A stretch of 49,759 bases of DNA from SAR324 cluster bacterium (GTDB taxonomy: Bacteria; SAR324; NAC60-12): positions 1-49,759 of the forward strand of contig JAKUUI010000010.1 of NCBI GenBank assembly GCA_022448485.1, written 5' to 3'. The stretch's first letter is position 1. Each line of letters opens with the position of its first letter. The notes under the pieces are model-generated. The model saw only the letters and a list, made by a program, of their open reading frames with translations, searched no databases and was not told the DNA's origin. Below are positions 1 to 9,689 of the stretch, one piece after another. Position numbers and translations under genes: made by a program.

Positions 1-469
1 TAATGGCCAATGCTTCACATTCCAGAGGCACAATGACGAGGTTCGCAGCAAGCATTGCATTAATGCTGAGGGAGCTTGTAGATGCGGGTGGATCGACAAT
101 TATAAATTCATAGCTACTGGATACATTTTGTTCCAGCCATTGTGAAAAATGATAATAATCAGCAGCTATTTTGTTTACAGTTTGTTCTGTCAGGAGGTCT
201 TGAATATTCGAAAGCAGGAGGTCAAGATTCTGGTGTTTGCCGGTTTGGATAATTTCCTGTGACGAAACACTTGGTGTGCAAAAAACTTCACGTATTCCTA
301 ATCCATCTGGTTTGTCTAATCCGAGAGAATGGTGAACGGAACCTTGTGGATCAAGGTCGACCAAGAGCGTCTTATAACCGCCCAGTGCAAAGGCAGTGGC
401 CAAATGAACGGCTGATGTTGTTTTACCTACTCCGCCTTTTTGGCTGGCGAATGTAATTACTTTTGCCAT
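1..469 (-). CDS. parA: ParA/Soj-family partitioning ATPase (3' end outside window)
   Basis: Reading the minus strand from the ATG at 469 gives about 156 residues that run off the left edge of the window. The protein opens [20 protein letters not shown], the deviant Walker A motif of ParA/MinD ATPases. It continues with [10 protein letters not shown] (Walker A') and later FIIVDPPAS, the Walker B region. ParA dimers bind DNA non-specifically when ATP-bound and segregate ParB-parS complexes. A ParB gene would be expected beyond the left edge, but this cannot be seen. The family is usually about 255-290 residues, so roughly 60% is present. A chromosomal Soj or another ParA-like ATPase are both possible; the [10 protein letters not shown] signature is typical of Soj-type proteins. 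Confidence 0.9.
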   Translation of the reverse strand, partial: MAKVITFASQKGGVGKTTSAVHLATAFALGGYKTLLVDLDPQGSVHHSLGLDKPDGLGIREVFCTPSVSSQEIIQTGKHQNLDLLLSNIQDLLTEQTVNKIAADYYHFSQWLEQNVSSSYEFIIVDPPASTSSLSINAMLAANLVIVPLECEALAI

Positions 470-595
470 TGTAGAAACCGCTCACCTGAAAAAGATTTAG
501 TTTTACTGTTTTTTAAATCAATCACGTTGCAAAAGCGAGTGTAACACAGGATCAGTGAAAAGCAAACTTTTCTCATCCAAACGTACTACTTAAGC

Positions 596-997
596 TCAAA
601 CTGAATCAAGTGCAGTTTGTAATTTTTCTCGTACACTTTTTGCAAAAACATCTAAGTCGGTTCTTCCGGTTGCCTGTACCATCATTTCCGGATCAATGAC
701 TCCTAAAACAGTTTCTCCTTTTTCCGGATCTTCATAAACAACTACGTTGCAAGGCAGCAACAGGCCGATATCTATTTCCTCAGATAAAACTTGAAAAGCA
801 AGTCCTGGATTGCAGGCCCCGAGGATTACATATTTTGTAAAATCCTGATCAATTTTATTTTTTAGTGTTGCTTTCACATCGATTTCAGTCAAAACACCAA
901 AACCCTGTTCTTTAAGTGAAGATTTGATTTTTTCAACTGCTTCTTCATAGGAAAATGGTACAACACGCTTCATACCGTATTTTAATGCTGATGACAT
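596..997 (-). CDS. DUF302 domain protein
   Basis: This is a 133-residue cytosolic protein that looks like a single DUF302 domain. The pattern seen is an N-terminal helix after VPFSYEEAVEKIKSSLKEQG, then GFGVLTEIDV, YVILGACNPGLAFQ, and LLPCNVVVYED followed by VLGVIDPEMM. These match the small alpha/beta fold of the family, whose function is unknown; the conserved GACNP and LPCN cysteines are present. The ATG at 997 is preceded by a purine-rich stretch (GAGAAAAAA). MKRVVPF at residue 9 is an alternative start. The gene lies 41 bases downstream of tRNA-Arg on the same strand and could share its transcript. No signal peptide is seen. Confidence 0.85.
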   Translation of the reverse strand: MSSALKYGMKRVVPFSYEEAVEKIKSSLKEQGFGVLTEIDVKATLKNKIDQDFTKYVILGACNPGLAFQVLSEEIDIGLLLPCNVVVYEDPEKGETVLGVIDPEMMVQATGRTDLDVFAKSVREKLQTALDSV

Positions 998-1037
998 TTT
1001 TTTCTCAATAAGATTAATATTTGGAAGTTATAACTGC

Positions 1038-1114
1038 TGGCGCACCCGGCAGGAGTCGAACCTGCGACCCTCAGTACCGCAAACTGATGCTCTATCCAGC
1101 TGAGCTACGGGTGC
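1038..1114 (-). tRNA. tRNA-Arg (anticodon GCG), CCA encoded
   Basis: Read on the minus strand the sequence folds as a full cloverleaf. The acceptor stem is GCACCCG/CGGGTGC, the D-stem GCTC/GAGC, the anticodon stem TCAGT/ACTGA with loop TTGCGGT (anticodon GCG), the variable loop GGGTC, and the T-stem GCAGG/CCTGC with loop TTCGACT. Position 1041 is the discriminator base, and the 3' CCA is encoded at 1038-1040. It should read CGC (and possibly CGU) arginine codons. Many bacteria use an ACG anticodon read as inosine for this box, so a GCG version is slightly unusual. Confidence 0.95.
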
Positions 1115-1126
1115 ATTTAGTCATGG

Positions 1127-1157
1127 ACGTTTGTACAGAGGGAAATGAGACAAACGT
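1127..1157. repeat. 8-bp inverted repeat upstream of tRNA-Arg
   Basis: ACGTTTGT at 1127-1134 and ACAAACGT at 1150-1157 are perfect inverted copies with a 15-base spacer, just upstream of the tRNA gene on its strand. The site could be a promoter-proximal operator or chance. No regulator is implied by the neighbours. Confidence 0.3.
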
Positions 1158-1294
1158 ACCTTATAAGGCTGTCTCGAAAAGAGGCATAAGTCAATTGTAA
1201 ATTTTACCCGCTAACAGTGTCTGAAAGTAAGGTATGGTATTGAGATTCCCCTGCCGTCACCCCATTTGGGCTAATAAGTTCTTGGCGGACAGTC

Positions 1295-2272
1295 TTATCC
1301 TGCCAAAGCAAGAGGCGTTTCAATTCGCCGAATTTGCTGCATACATTCCACGAAAGATTCTTCATTTTGACATTGCATCAAACGGTTTCGCCATTCTTTT
1401 GCATTATGGAACCCACCGACATAATTGCCCAGATACTTGCGAAATGACCGCACTGCAACCAATTCTTTTTTGAAACGACGGAACAAATGATAATGTTTGA
1501 GCGCAAGGTCAATGCGTTCATAATGAGTGGGTTCTGGATATTTTCTTCGATCCAAAAAACACCAGGGATTGCCAATTGCAGCTCTACCAATCATAAACCC
1601 GTCAAGATTTCCCAAATGTTCCAATCCATCGTTATAATCCCGGATATCTCCGTTGCCGATAACCGGAATTGAAAGGTGACGTTTCAGCTCGTAAATTGGC
1701 TCCCAATCCGCTTCGCCTTTGAAAGCTTGATTGTAGGTTCGACCATGGATTGTGAGCATTGAGGCTCCTGACGATTCCAGAGTTTTGGCAAAATTGATTA
1801 AGTTTTTGTCATTTTTCCAGCCTAAACGTGTTTTGACTGAAACTTCCAGCGAACATGCTTTACGGATTGTTTCAACAATCCTGCAGGCAGTATCTGTGTC
1901 CTGCATCAAAGCACTGCCATGCTGAGAATGGACAATTTTTTTAGCAGGACAACCCATGTTGATGTCCACTCCCAAAATTCCACGCTCCTCCACCATCCTG
2001 GAGGCCTCGGCAAATATTTCGGGTGAGTTACCGAAGAGCTGCATGAAAAACGGATGTTCGCATGGCTCATAGCCTAAACGCAGACGAACATGATCGCTAC
2101 GCACAAGACCGTCAACGCTTGTAAACTCACTGAAAAGAATGACATCCTTGCTTAATGAGCGTACAATTTGTCTATATGCAGAATTTGTCACTCCGTCCAT
2201 TGGTGCAAGACAAACAATTGGACGCTTGACTTCGGACCAGCTCGTGACATGATTGTGTGAGGACCTTTTCAT
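1295..2272 (-). CDS. dus: tRNA-dihydrouridine synthase (DusB-like)
   Basis: This 325-residue flavoprotein reduces specific uridines in the tRNA D-loop using FMN and NADPH. The TIM-barrel signature is clear: LAPMDGVTNSAYR near the N-terminus binds FMN. VDINMGCPAKKI carries the catalytic cysteine, followed by VKTRLGW. TIHGRTYNQAFKGEADW and the phosphate-binding stretch VIGNGDI ... GFMIGRAAIGNPW complete it. The length is normal for the DusB/DusA superfamily. Which of the DusA, B or C classes it belongs to needs a tree; NMGCPAKK with GRAAIGNPW resembles DusB most. It is divergent from recD and separated from tRNA-Arg by about 180 bases. No good Shine-Dalgarno precedes the ATG at 2272. Confidence 0.93.
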   Translation of the reverse strand: MKRSSHNHVTSWSEVKRPIVCLAPMDGVTNSAYRQIVRSLSKDVILFSEFTSVDGLVRSDHVRLRLGYEPCEHPFFMQLFGNSPEIFAEASRMVEERGILGVDINMGCPAKKIVHSQHGSALMQDTDTACRIVETIRKACSLEVSVKTRLGWKNDKNLINFAKTLESSGASMLTIHGRTYNQAFKGEADWEPIYELKRHLSIPVIGNGDIRDYNDGLEHLGNLDGFMIGRAAIGNPWCFLDRRKYPEPTHYERIDLALKHYHLFRRFKKELVAVRSFRKYLGNYVGGFHNAKEWRNRLMQCQNEESFVECMQQIRRIETPLALAG

Positions 2273-2384
2273 CGATCAAGAATTGATTATTGTTTTTGCC
2301 AGGGATGTAAGAACATTTAATAAACTTTGAGGTTGGAATTATAGCCAATTACATAAGGTGGCGTCTTCAGCCCTAAAATTGAGT

Positions 2385-2400
2385 CTGAGTATAATCTGAA
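2385..2400 (+). promoter_or_regulatory. Candidate -10 element immediately upstream of recD
   Basis: A consensus TATAAT lies at 2390-2395, only five bases before the recD ATG at 2401, and no Shine-Dalgarno is present. If this hexamer works as a -10 box, transcription would start at or next to the A of the start codon and give a leaderless message. The -35 region is weak (TTCAGC at an 18-base spacing). Confidence 0.3.
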
Positions 2401-4650
2401 ATGGCCAAAAAGTCCAGTTTGATTGACAACCCCGAGCTCACACTTTCCCCGATTCTTCCATCTGAATGGACGACAGCAGGAACTGCTCGATCCCGCTTTG
2501 CAGAAGCATCGGTTGACGGTTCTCTCAAAAAACAAATTGTTGCACCAGCCTTGACAGAGTCGCTTCAGCGGCTCAGGCAACAATTTGCTGAAATTCAGCT
2601 TGGGAGTGAATATTTTTTTCAGGCTTTGGATTTTTTGCGCTGGGGAGATGCGAACCACACAAATGAGAGTGAAGCGACGAACCTTTGTTTTCATGTGCGG
2701 TTATCAGGATTGCTCTTGATGCGCAAAGCAGCGATTTCCGGAAGTACCTGCCTTCCATGGACAGAGTTGCAAACTCAAATATCATCAATGCTTCTCAAGT
2801 CCGGTTTTTCAGTAACAGAAAATTCTCCGGATGAATGGCAAAATTGGTTGTTGACCGTCTGCGGAACTGGATCGGAGTCTGATGTCCTTTGTTTTGAAAA
2901 AACTATTATAACAGAAAATAATTCGCTTCTGTATTTTAATAAAAATTGGTTGCGTGAATGCCAGCTTCTTTCATTGATGTGGAAACGTTTGAACATGCAG
3001 GTGGTTGTTCCAGAAAAATCTGTTGTCGAAAATGTTCTTGGAAATGTTCTTGAAGAGAATCCAGTCCGCTTCGGTAAGCAACCGCTCAAATTGGCAGAAA
3101 AACAAAAAGAAGCAGTGCTGTTAGCGATTTCCAGTCCTTTTATGATAGTTTCCGGTGGTCCGGGAACAGGGAAAACTTCAGTAGCCGTGACTATGCTTAG
3201 GGTTCTTAAACAGCTTGGTTTGGCAGAACGGCCGGCATTGGCGGCTCCTACTGGAAGAGCTGCAAAACGGATGTCAGAATCGGTGGTCAATAGTTTGCGT
3301 TCGCTCGAAAATACGGAGCAACTGTTACCTGATCAAGAATTACTCGAAGTTGCTGCAGAGGCTAAAACGCTTCATCGGCTGTTAGGGTATTTCCCGGATG
3401 AGCGTAGTTTCAGACATCACGAATATAACCCTTTGGAACACGACTTGCTGATAATAGATGAAGGGTCAATGATCGATCAGGAGTTGATGATCTATTTGCT
3501 AAGGGCCGCAAATTCCGAATTGCCTCATCGGACTTCCGTTCCACGAATTATTTTGCTGGGAGATGCTCAGCAATTGCCACCAGTTGGAAATGGGGCTGTC
3601 TTGATGGAATTGACACAAGATTTGGGTGGTCCCGACCAAGAGGATGCTGTGGACAATCCAGTGCCGGTCGTAAGTTTGGTTCGAAGTTATCGGCAGAAGA
3701 TTGCTGACCCTGCAGGACGAAATATTCTTGGGGTCGCAGAAACTGTGAAAAACATCGGACATGATCCTCGTCCGGAACTGCTGTTTGAAGCAAAATCGCC
3801 AAATCAAGAAATCATTCAGCGACTGAACAGTCTTGAGGAGGTTGAACTGGAAAAGGTTTTACTCTTGAATCAGGTAAATTCTCTTGATCAAATCAAAGTT
3901 TTTGCGAAGTGGTGGGTTGAGCAGTTTTTGCAGGATGAAAATTTTTTACTATTGACTCAACAGGAGTATCCGTTTGATGCAGCCGAATCATGTGCTTCTC
4001 AACTGGATTATTTGTTTAATCACTTGAAGAATTTTCATGTTTTAACGGCAACTCAAGTTTTGTCAACCGGAGCTGAAAAACTCAATCAAAAAATTCGAGA
4101 ATGTTGGCTTGCAGAAAATGGAGCTAATCAAATATTTTCTGAGCACTATCCCGGCGAACCTGTGATAGTGACAGAAAATAATTATATGTATCGTCTTTTC
4201 AATGGAGATCAGGGAATATTTTTGAAATTTCTCAATCCTGATACTAATGAAATGGAATTAAAAGCCGTGTTTCCGGTTGAAGGTGTGTTCAAAACTTTTT
4301 ATGAGCATGAGCTGCACCATCTGTATCCAGCTTATGCGACCACGGTTCACAAAAGCCAGGGGTCAGAATATAATCATCTGGCGTTGATCTTGCCTACTTT
4401 AAGTATAGACTCAGGAAAAGCTGAGCTGGAAACAAGAAGGGTACGGGAGTTAATGAGCCGCGAAATGCTATACACAGCACTGACAAGAGCAGTAAAATCT
4501 GTTCTAATAATAGGAGAACAAAGTGTTCTGGAATCTGCTGCTTTGCACAAGGTTTCTCGTTATTCCGGGCTTGGTACTTCTTTACGAAGCAAAAGGATTA
4601 ATAGGTCAAAGAGTGTTAAAAACCTGAAAATAAAAAGTAAAAAGAACTAA
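2401..4650 (+). CDS. recD: RecD-type helicase, exonuclease V alpha subunit-like
   Basis: This 749-residue SF1B (5'-3') DNA helicase resembles the alpha subunit of RecBCD. Walker A is GGPGTGKTS at residues 252-259. The Walker B/DE box is LLIIDEGSMID near 347-357, followed by ILLGDAQQLPPVGNGAVL and the arginine-containing VSLVRSYRQ. The C-terminal UvrD_C_2 motif ATTVHKSQGSEYN lies near 646. A RecD-like helical N-terminal region precedes the ATPase core, so this is not RecD2. It is longer than E. coli RecD (608 aa), with extra sequence between the two helicase domains. No recB or recC lies in the window. The next gene starts eight bases after the stop codon, so the two are probably co-transcribed. 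Confidence 0.88.
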   Translation: MAKKSSLIDNPELTLSPILPSEWTTAGTARSRFAEASVDGSLKKQIVAPALTESLQRLRQQFAEIQLGSEYFFQALDFLRWGDANHTNESEATNLCFHVRLSGLLLMRKAAISGSTCLPWTELQTQISSMLLKSGFSVTENSPDEWQNWLLTVCGTGSESDVLCFEKTIITENNSLLYFNKNWLRECQLLSLMWKRLNMQVVVPEKSVVENVLGNVLEENPVRFGKQPLKLAEKQKEAVLLAISSPFMIVSGGPGTGKTSVAVTMLRVLKQLGLAERPALAAPTGRAAKRMSESVVNSLRSLENTEQLLPDQELLEVAAEAKTLHRLLGYFPDERSFRHHEYNPLEHDLLIIDEGSMIDQELMIYLLRAANSELPHRTSVPRIILLGDAQQLPPVGNGAVLMELTQDLGGPDQEDAVDNPVPVVSLVRSYRQKIADPAGRNILGVAETVKNIGHDPRPELLFEAKSPNQEIIQRLNSLEEVELEKVLLLNQVNSLDQIKVFAKWWVEQFLQDENFLLLTQQEYPFDAAESCASQLDYLFNHLKNFHVLTATQVLSTGAEKLNQKIRECWLAENGANQIFSEHYPGEPVIVTENNYMYRLFNGDQGIFLKFLNPDTNEMELKAVFPVEGVFKTFYEHELHHLYPAYATTVHKSQGSEYNHLALILPTLSIDSGKAELETRRVRELMSREMLYTALTRAVKSVLIIGEQSVLESAALHKVSRYSGLGTSLRSKRINRSKSVKNLKIKSKKN

Positions 4651-4657
4651 CCCTAAA

Positions 4658-5965
4658 ATGCGTTTTCTCTTACACCTCTATCTTTTTCTATTTTTAGCAA
4701 GCACAGTTGTCTCTGCTAAGGACAAATTGGATCTGTTTCAAGTTGCCAGAGGTGGTAATGCTACGCAAATGCAAGAAATGATTAAGTCCGGAGCAGATTT
4801 GACAAGCAAAGATATTTCCGGTAGAAATGCCTTGATGCAAGCTGTGCTTTTCGGCAATCAGGAAACGGCTCTTGTTATACTGAAAAACACGCCTGATCTT
4901 GAAGTCAAAGATAGCTCGGGTTTGACTCCTTTAATGATATCTGTGCGCTATGGTGATGCAGAAATGACAAAGATTTTGCTTGAACACGGGGCGAACGTGA
5001 AGAGCACATTGGAAGATGGTTCAACTCCACTTTTTTTTGCTGCGCTTGAGGGACAATTGTCTGCCGTACGTTTGTTGCTTGGGTATAATTCCGATGTAAA
5101 TGTACGAACAAATTATGGTGAAACTGCTCTTATTGTTGCTGCATTTGAGGGTTATTTAGGCATTGTGCGTTTGCTACTTGATGCGGGAGCAGACATAAAT
5201 GCAGTTAATGAAGAAGGTTTTACGGCGCTTTTAGCCGCTGCCAGTAATGGTTATTTGGAAGTTGTTAATTACCTCACTTCTCAAGGTGCAAAGTCTGAAA
5301 TTGTTCAAGTTCAAAACAATTTGATTGCGTCGGAAAACTTGTTTGGCAGTAGCCGAGAGGAAGTAGATTTTCAAGATGATACCACTGAAATGAAAGTCTC
5401 AGAGCCGTTTTATGAGTTGATTAGCGCAGCAATTGAAGGCCGCTTGAGTGTCGTCAATCAACTGTTGGCCAAAGGAGCTCAAGTAAATAAGACTGATGAT
5501 GTTGGACGTTCCGCACTGATGGAAGCTAGTTCTTTCGGAAGATATGGCGTAGTAAAACGTTTGCTGGAGTTTGGAGCAAAAGTTAATACTGCGGACAATC
5601 AAAAAATGACAGCTTTGATGCTTGCAACACTTGAGGGAAGAGAACGCGTGGTAAGCCTGCTGGTTGACTGGAAGGCTGATGTGAATGCTGCTGATGCGGA
5701 AGGCATTACCCCTCTGATGCTTGCGGGAAATGAAGGCAGGACAGAGATAGCACGCTTGCTTATTGAACACGGAGCCAAAATAAATTGGCAAAGCAAGAGC
5801 GGTAGTTCCGCTCTGATGGAAGCCGCATCGGAAGGCCGCACCGATACCGTCAAGTTGCTTCTTGACTCAAAAGCAAATCCTTTATTGTCAGATATGTTAG
5901 AAAGAACAGCCCTTGTTATCGCAGAACAACAAGGTCACATGGATATCGTGGAAATGTTGAAATAA
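4658..5965 (+). CDS. Exported ankyrin-repeat protein
   Basis: This is a 435-residue protein with a clean Sec signal peptide (residues 1-20, LFLASTVVSA then KDKL). About a dozen ankyrin repeats follow, so it is expected in the periplasm. The 33-residue repeats are easily seen as recurring G..ALM.A...G......LL..GA.VN, for example GSTPLFFAALEGQL, GRSALMEASSFGRYG and GITPLMLAGNEGRTE. A spacer near residues 225-250 (roughly from NNLIASENLF to EMKVSEPF) breaks the array into two blocks. Ankyrin arrays bind other proteins, and the partner is unknown. It starts eight bases after recD, but an exported protein has no obvious link to DNA repair, so the pairing may be only transcriptional. Confidence 0.9.
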   Translation: MRFLLHLYLFLFLASTVVSAKDKLDLFQVARGGNATQMQEMIKSGADLTSKDISGRNALMQAVLFGNQETALVILKNTPDLEVKDSSGLTPLMISVRYGDAEMTKILLEHGANVKSTLEDGSTPLFFAALEGQLSAVRLLLGYNSDVNVRTNYGETALIVAAFEGYLGIVRLLLDAGADINAVNEEGFTALLAAASNGYLEVVNYLTSQGAKSEIVQVQNNLIASENLFGSSREEVDFQDDTTEMKVSEPFYELISAAIEGRLSVVNQLLAKGAQVNKTDDVGRSALMEASSFGRYGVVKRLLEFGAKVNTADNQKMTALMLATLEGRERVVSLLVDWKADVNAADAEGITPLMLAGNEGRTEIARLLIEHGAKINWQSKSGSSALMEAASEGRTDTVKLLLDSKANPLLSDMLERTALVIAEQQGHMDIVEMLK

Positions 5966-6050
5966 AGTTTTGGTTTTAGTACTCGACATCATTTTTTCTG
6001 CAACTTCTAAAACTGTTTGAATCCAACCTGCTACTGCTCAAATCCCTAAA

Positions 6051-7775
6051 GTGAAACAATCCGAGTGGAAAGAACACGTTGAGTCTATTGAAACTGAAAT
6101 GCTGAGACGTGGTCGGGAGCCAAGTGCTCCTGAAATTATACAGCAGTTTGGTACGAGATTGTCCTCAACAATTCATAATTTTTTTGTAGAATCAAACTCA
6201 TTCAATCCTGACGCCCCACTAACTGTTGAGCAGCAAGCCTTCATGCATTCTCTGCAACTCTATGACTTGAAGTCGGTAATGCGTCTGGTATCCAACTATG
6301 ATGCCACCAGAGGTTTGAAAGTAGTTCTTCTGGGAATAGAAAAAAGTTACCGCTCTTTAATGGTCATTCAGCAGTTGGAACAGTTCACAAATGACTCATG
6401 GGAATCCAAGGCTCTAGATGCTTACAAGTATCGACTGGAAGAGGCCTTAAGCCGAGTTCTCAAATGCCGGCGTGAAGATCTGTATGAAGAAGATGTTTTG
6501 GCTGAAAAAATGGTTGTTGTTTCCGGAGCTCCGGTGGCACTGAGAGATAAATTTTTTGCTGAGCGGCTGCGAACGTTATTTTCTTACAATTATCGGGCAT
6601 ACCTAATGCTCAAAAACCGATACTTTTTGTATCGCCTGAAACGGTTAGGAATGAACCCGAAAAATTACAAGTCGCAGCAAGGTCGTTTCTCTGATCTTGC
6701 CCCTCAGTTTGAAAACGAAGAAGGGTCTGTTGATCAATTGGCTGAAAACTTGGATTTCCGCGTGATAGAGCAATTGGTAAAGGAGCAGATTTCAAAAAGA
6801 GCTGAGCAGGAGGAAGAACATAAAGAGTCAAAAAAGTTACAAACACCAACAGCTAATCCAACTGGCGATGGTTCAAATTCTCATCAAACTAAACAAACAG
6901 AGGTAGTGTCGCAAACATTCTCCGTTGAAGAAAATAGAATTGAAACGGAAAAAACTTTTGAATCAGTCAGTCAGGAATATCCTGAAGAAACCATGTCGGC
7001 ATATGAACAGCTCTGCTCATCTTATGCAGAGCCTTTGGAAAAGTTATCCACCAGTTTTTGCCCTGTTCCGGAATGTTCATCGCCGTATTTTCGCTCCAGA
7101 GTTGAAGAATATAGTTATGGGTTTGCAAATTATTTCCGACACTTGCATGGAGAAAATTTGCAGGTAATTGCTGCAAGCCACAATTTTACACTGGAATTAC
7201 TTATACAGCGTGGACAAGAATACCATGCCGCTGAACGATGGGGAGTGGTGTCGAAAAGTGAACAGGTAGAGGGATCCATTTATTTCCGCTCTACGGAAGA
7301 TGTCTCCGATGTTTTAGATCGTAAAGCAGAATGGAGCATGCTGATTCATGCCCGCCTTCCTTTCAGAATCCAACTACCACTCGAAAAAGGTAAGAGCATC
7401 GATATTGGAAAAGATAAGTTATCTGTATTTCAAATTGGTACTGCATTTTTTGACCAGGATCATCAAAACAAGATTGATGAATATCCAGACGTTTTTTTCA
7501 AGTTGATGTTCGGTGGCTACCATCTGACGAGAAAAAATGCTGTAATTTATGTTGAAGAAGATCCATATTTCACCACGACGCTTAAACAAATGTGGAATTG
7601 CCGTGGACTGGTTTACCTGTTTTTGATGGCCATTTCCCATCGCTTTGCTATAGAGTTGTCACCTGTCCTGCAGGATTTTTTAGTTGAGGTTTTACCAAGA
7701 ACCCTCCACCCCAATGGCGACATGCCTATCACTGCTTCCATACCTGATTCAGCGAATATTAAAGAAATAAAATAA
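6051..7775 (+). CDS. Hypothetical protein, 574 aa
   Basis: I do not recognise this family. The reading frame opens with GTG (KQSEWKEHVESIETEM). It has no signal peptide and no membrane segment, so it is probably cytosolic. The first 250 residues are mostly helical with many charged residues. Residues about 245-320 form a low-complexity, Glu/Lys/Ser/Thr-rich linker. From about 330 onward a second, mixed alpha/beta globular region follows (CPVPECSSPYFRSRVEEYS ... FKLMFGGYHLTRKN). The architecture suggests two domains joined by a flexible tether. It follows the ankyrin gene after 85 bases and may belong to the same transcript. It could be a lineage-specific regulator or scaffold, but nothing in the sequence decides this. 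Confidence 0.75.
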   Translation: MKQSEWKEHVESIETEMLRRGREPSAPEIIQQFGTRLSSTIHNFFVESNSFNPDAPLTVEQQAFMHSLQLYDLKSVMRLVSNYDATRGLKVVLLGIEKSYRSLMVIQQLEQFTNDSWESKALDAYKYRLEEALSRVLKCRREDLYEEDVLAEKMVVVSGAPVALRDKFFAERLRTLFSYNYRAYLMLKNRYFLYRLKRLGMNPKNYKSQQGRFSDLAPQFENEEGSVDQLAENLDFRVIEQLVKEQISKRAEQEEEHKESKKLQTPTANPTGDGSNSHQTKQTEVVSQTFSVEENRIETEKTFESVSQEYPEETMSAYEQLCSSYAEPLEKLSTSFCPVPECSSPYFRSRVEEYSYGFANYFRHLHGENLQVIAASHNFTLELLIQRGQEYHAAERWGVVSKSEQVEGSIYFRSTEDVSDVLDRKAEWSMLIHARLPFRIQLPLEKGKSIDIGKDKLSVFQIGTAFFDQDHQNKIDEYPDVFFKLMFGGYHLTRKNAVIYVEEDPYFTTTLKQMWNCRGLVYLFLMAISHRFAIELSPVLQDFLVEVLPRTLHPNGDMPITASIPDSANIKEIK

Positions 7776-7947
7776 ATCCGCCCTGTAGTTTTGTTTTCTG
7801 CTATCTTCCTAAGTCGAAGATCTTGTGTTCCTTTATGTGATGCGAAAAAGTAGATCGTATGTTACGCTAATTTTGGTCTACAAAACCATGTAGAATGGCT
7901 AAAACCAGTTTTAATACTTATCTCAAATAAAACAGAAGGGGACCCAA

Positions 7948-9651
7948 ATGACTAAAAAAACACAACCCAAAGATACTGGGCATCGCCGCTATTCAAAACT
8001 TGTTACTGAGACCAATGCCCGTGCAGCCAGCAGAGGGATGCTTTACGGAGTTGGCTTCAAAAAAGGTGATTTTCAAAAGTCTCAGGTGGGCATTGCCTCT
8101 ACTTGGGGAACAGTAACACCTTGCAACATGCACATCAACGACCTTGCAGAACACGCTGCACGTGGCGTGCGTAGAGCCAAAGGAATGCCGTTGATTTTTG
8201 GCACTATTACAGTTTCAGATGGCATTTCGATGGGAACAGAGGGAATGAAATATTCACTGGTTTCTCGTGAGGTAATTGCCGATTCAATTGAAACTGTGGT
8301 CGGCTGTCAAAGCTATGACGGCTTGGTAGCAATTGGTGGATGCGATAAAAATATGCCTGGATGTTTGATTGCTATTGCAAGGCTGAACCGTCCGTCCGTT
8401 TTTGTCTACGGGGGTACAATTCTTCCAGGAAATCACAAAGGCAAAGACGTTGACATTGTTTCGATTTTTGAAGCAGTTGGCAAAGAAGCAGCAGGCACGA
8501 TCACCCAAAATGAGTTGGAAGAAGTTGAATCCTGTGCCATCCCGGGGGCGGGATCATGCGGAGGAATGTACACTGCAAACACTATGGCTTCTGCCATCGA
8601 AGCACTCGGCATGAGCCTTCCCAACAGTTCCGCACAAGAAGCTATTTCTGGAGACAAAGTCCGGGATTGCGTGGAAGCCGGAGAAGCGGTTCTAAACCTG
8701 ATTGAAAAAAATATTTGTCCACAAGACATCCTTAGCCTCAAATCTTTTGAAAATGCCATCACTGTCGTAATGGCTTTGAGTGGTTCGACAAATGCGGTTT
8801 TGCATTTGCTTGCCATGGCAAATGCAGCAGATGTAAATTTGAAATTGGATGATTTTTTGAGAATCGGAGAAAAAGCACCGGTGCTTGCGGATTTAAAACC
8901 TAGTGGGAAATATTTAATGAGTAATTTTGTCAAAATAGGTGGATTACCACCGTTGATGAAAATGCTGCTCGATGCAGGCTTACTTCATGGGGATTGTCTA
9001 ACCGTAACAGGTAAAACAATACGTGAAAATTTGGAAAACGTTAAGCCGTATGTGGATGCTCAAGACATCGTGCATTCTTTAAAAGATCCCATTAAAAAAA
9101 CAGGACACCTAGTTATTCTCCGTGGCAATCTTGCCTCAGAAGGAGCAGTGGCAAAAATTTCAGGCAAAGAAGGTGAATATTTTAAAGGAGCGGCACGTGT
9201 TTTTAATTCCGAAGAGGAAGCGTTGGAGCGCATTTTAGACGGTACAGTAGTTAAAGGAGATGTGATCGTTATTCGCTATGAAGGTCCAAAGGGTGGTCCG
9301 GGAATGCGTGAAATGCTTTCACCAACCTCAGCAATCATGGGACTAGGATTGGGGCAGGATGTTGCCTTGATCACTGATGGACGTTTTTCTGGGGGCTCTC
9401 ATGGTTTCGTGATTGGACACATCACTCCGGAAGCCCAAGATGGGGGTTTGCTGGCCATTGTTGAAAATGGCGACTCCATCACCATCGACATTCTGAATCG
9501 TAAAATTGATTTGGATGTTCCAGAGGGGGAAATAAAAAAACGTCAAGCCAACTGGACACCTCCAGAACCACGCTACACTCGTGGAGTCCTGGCGAAATAC
9601 GCAAAAACCGTCAGTTCCGCCTCCCTGGGTGCAGTGACGGATTTGGTATAA
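7948..9651 (+). CDS. ilvD: Dihydroxy-acid dehydratase
   Basis: This 567-residue enzyme dehydrates 2,3-dihydroxy-isovalerate and 2,3-dihydroxy-3-methylvalerate in valine and isoleucine synthesis, using an Fe-S cluster. Three conserved cysteines are visible: C59 in TPCNMH, C132 in GGCDKNMPG and C204 in [14 protein letters not shown]. They belong to the IlvD/Edd fold, whose C-terminal signature [19 protein letters not shown] is also intact. The length is typical. A good Shine-Dalgarno (AGGGGA) precedes the ATG. The 170-base leader holds a TAGAAT candidate -10 but no obvious attenuator. No other branched-chain genes are nearby, so it is a stand-alone locus. Confidence 0.97.
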   Translation: MTKKTQPKDTGHRRYSKLVTETNARAASRGMLYGVGFKKGDFQKSQVGIASTWGTVTPCNMHINDLAEHAARGVRRAKGMPLIFGTITVSDGISMGTEGMKYSLVSREVIADSIETVVGCQSYDGLVAIGGCDKNMPGCLIAIARLNRPSVFVYGGTILPGNHKGKDVDIVSIFEAVGKEAAGTITQNELEEVESCAIPGAGSCGGMYTANTMASAIEALGMSLPNSSAQEAISGDKVRDCVEAGEAVLNLIEKNICPQDILSLKSFENAITVVMALSGSTNAVLHLLAMANAADVNLKLDDFLRIGEKAPVLADLKPSGKYLMSNFVKIGGLPPLMKMLLDAGLLHGDCLTVTGKTIRENLENVKPYVDAQDIVHSLKDPIKKTGHLVILRGNLASEGAVAKISGKEGEYFKGAARVFNSEEEALERILDGTVVKGDVIVIRYEGPKGGPGMREMLSPTSAIMGLGLGQDVALITDGRFSGGSHGFVIGHITPEAQDGGLLAIVENGDSITIDILNRKIDLDVPEGEIKKRQANWTPPEPRYTRGVLAKYAKTVSSASLGAVTDLV

Positions 9652-9689
9652 TTGTTTGTTCCAATCGCTGAGAATTGCAACGTAATACC

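Noticed and set aside
1234-1473. 79-residue plus-strand frame overlapping the dus gene
   Set aside because: It is the antisense shadow of the end of the dihydrouridine synthase gene.
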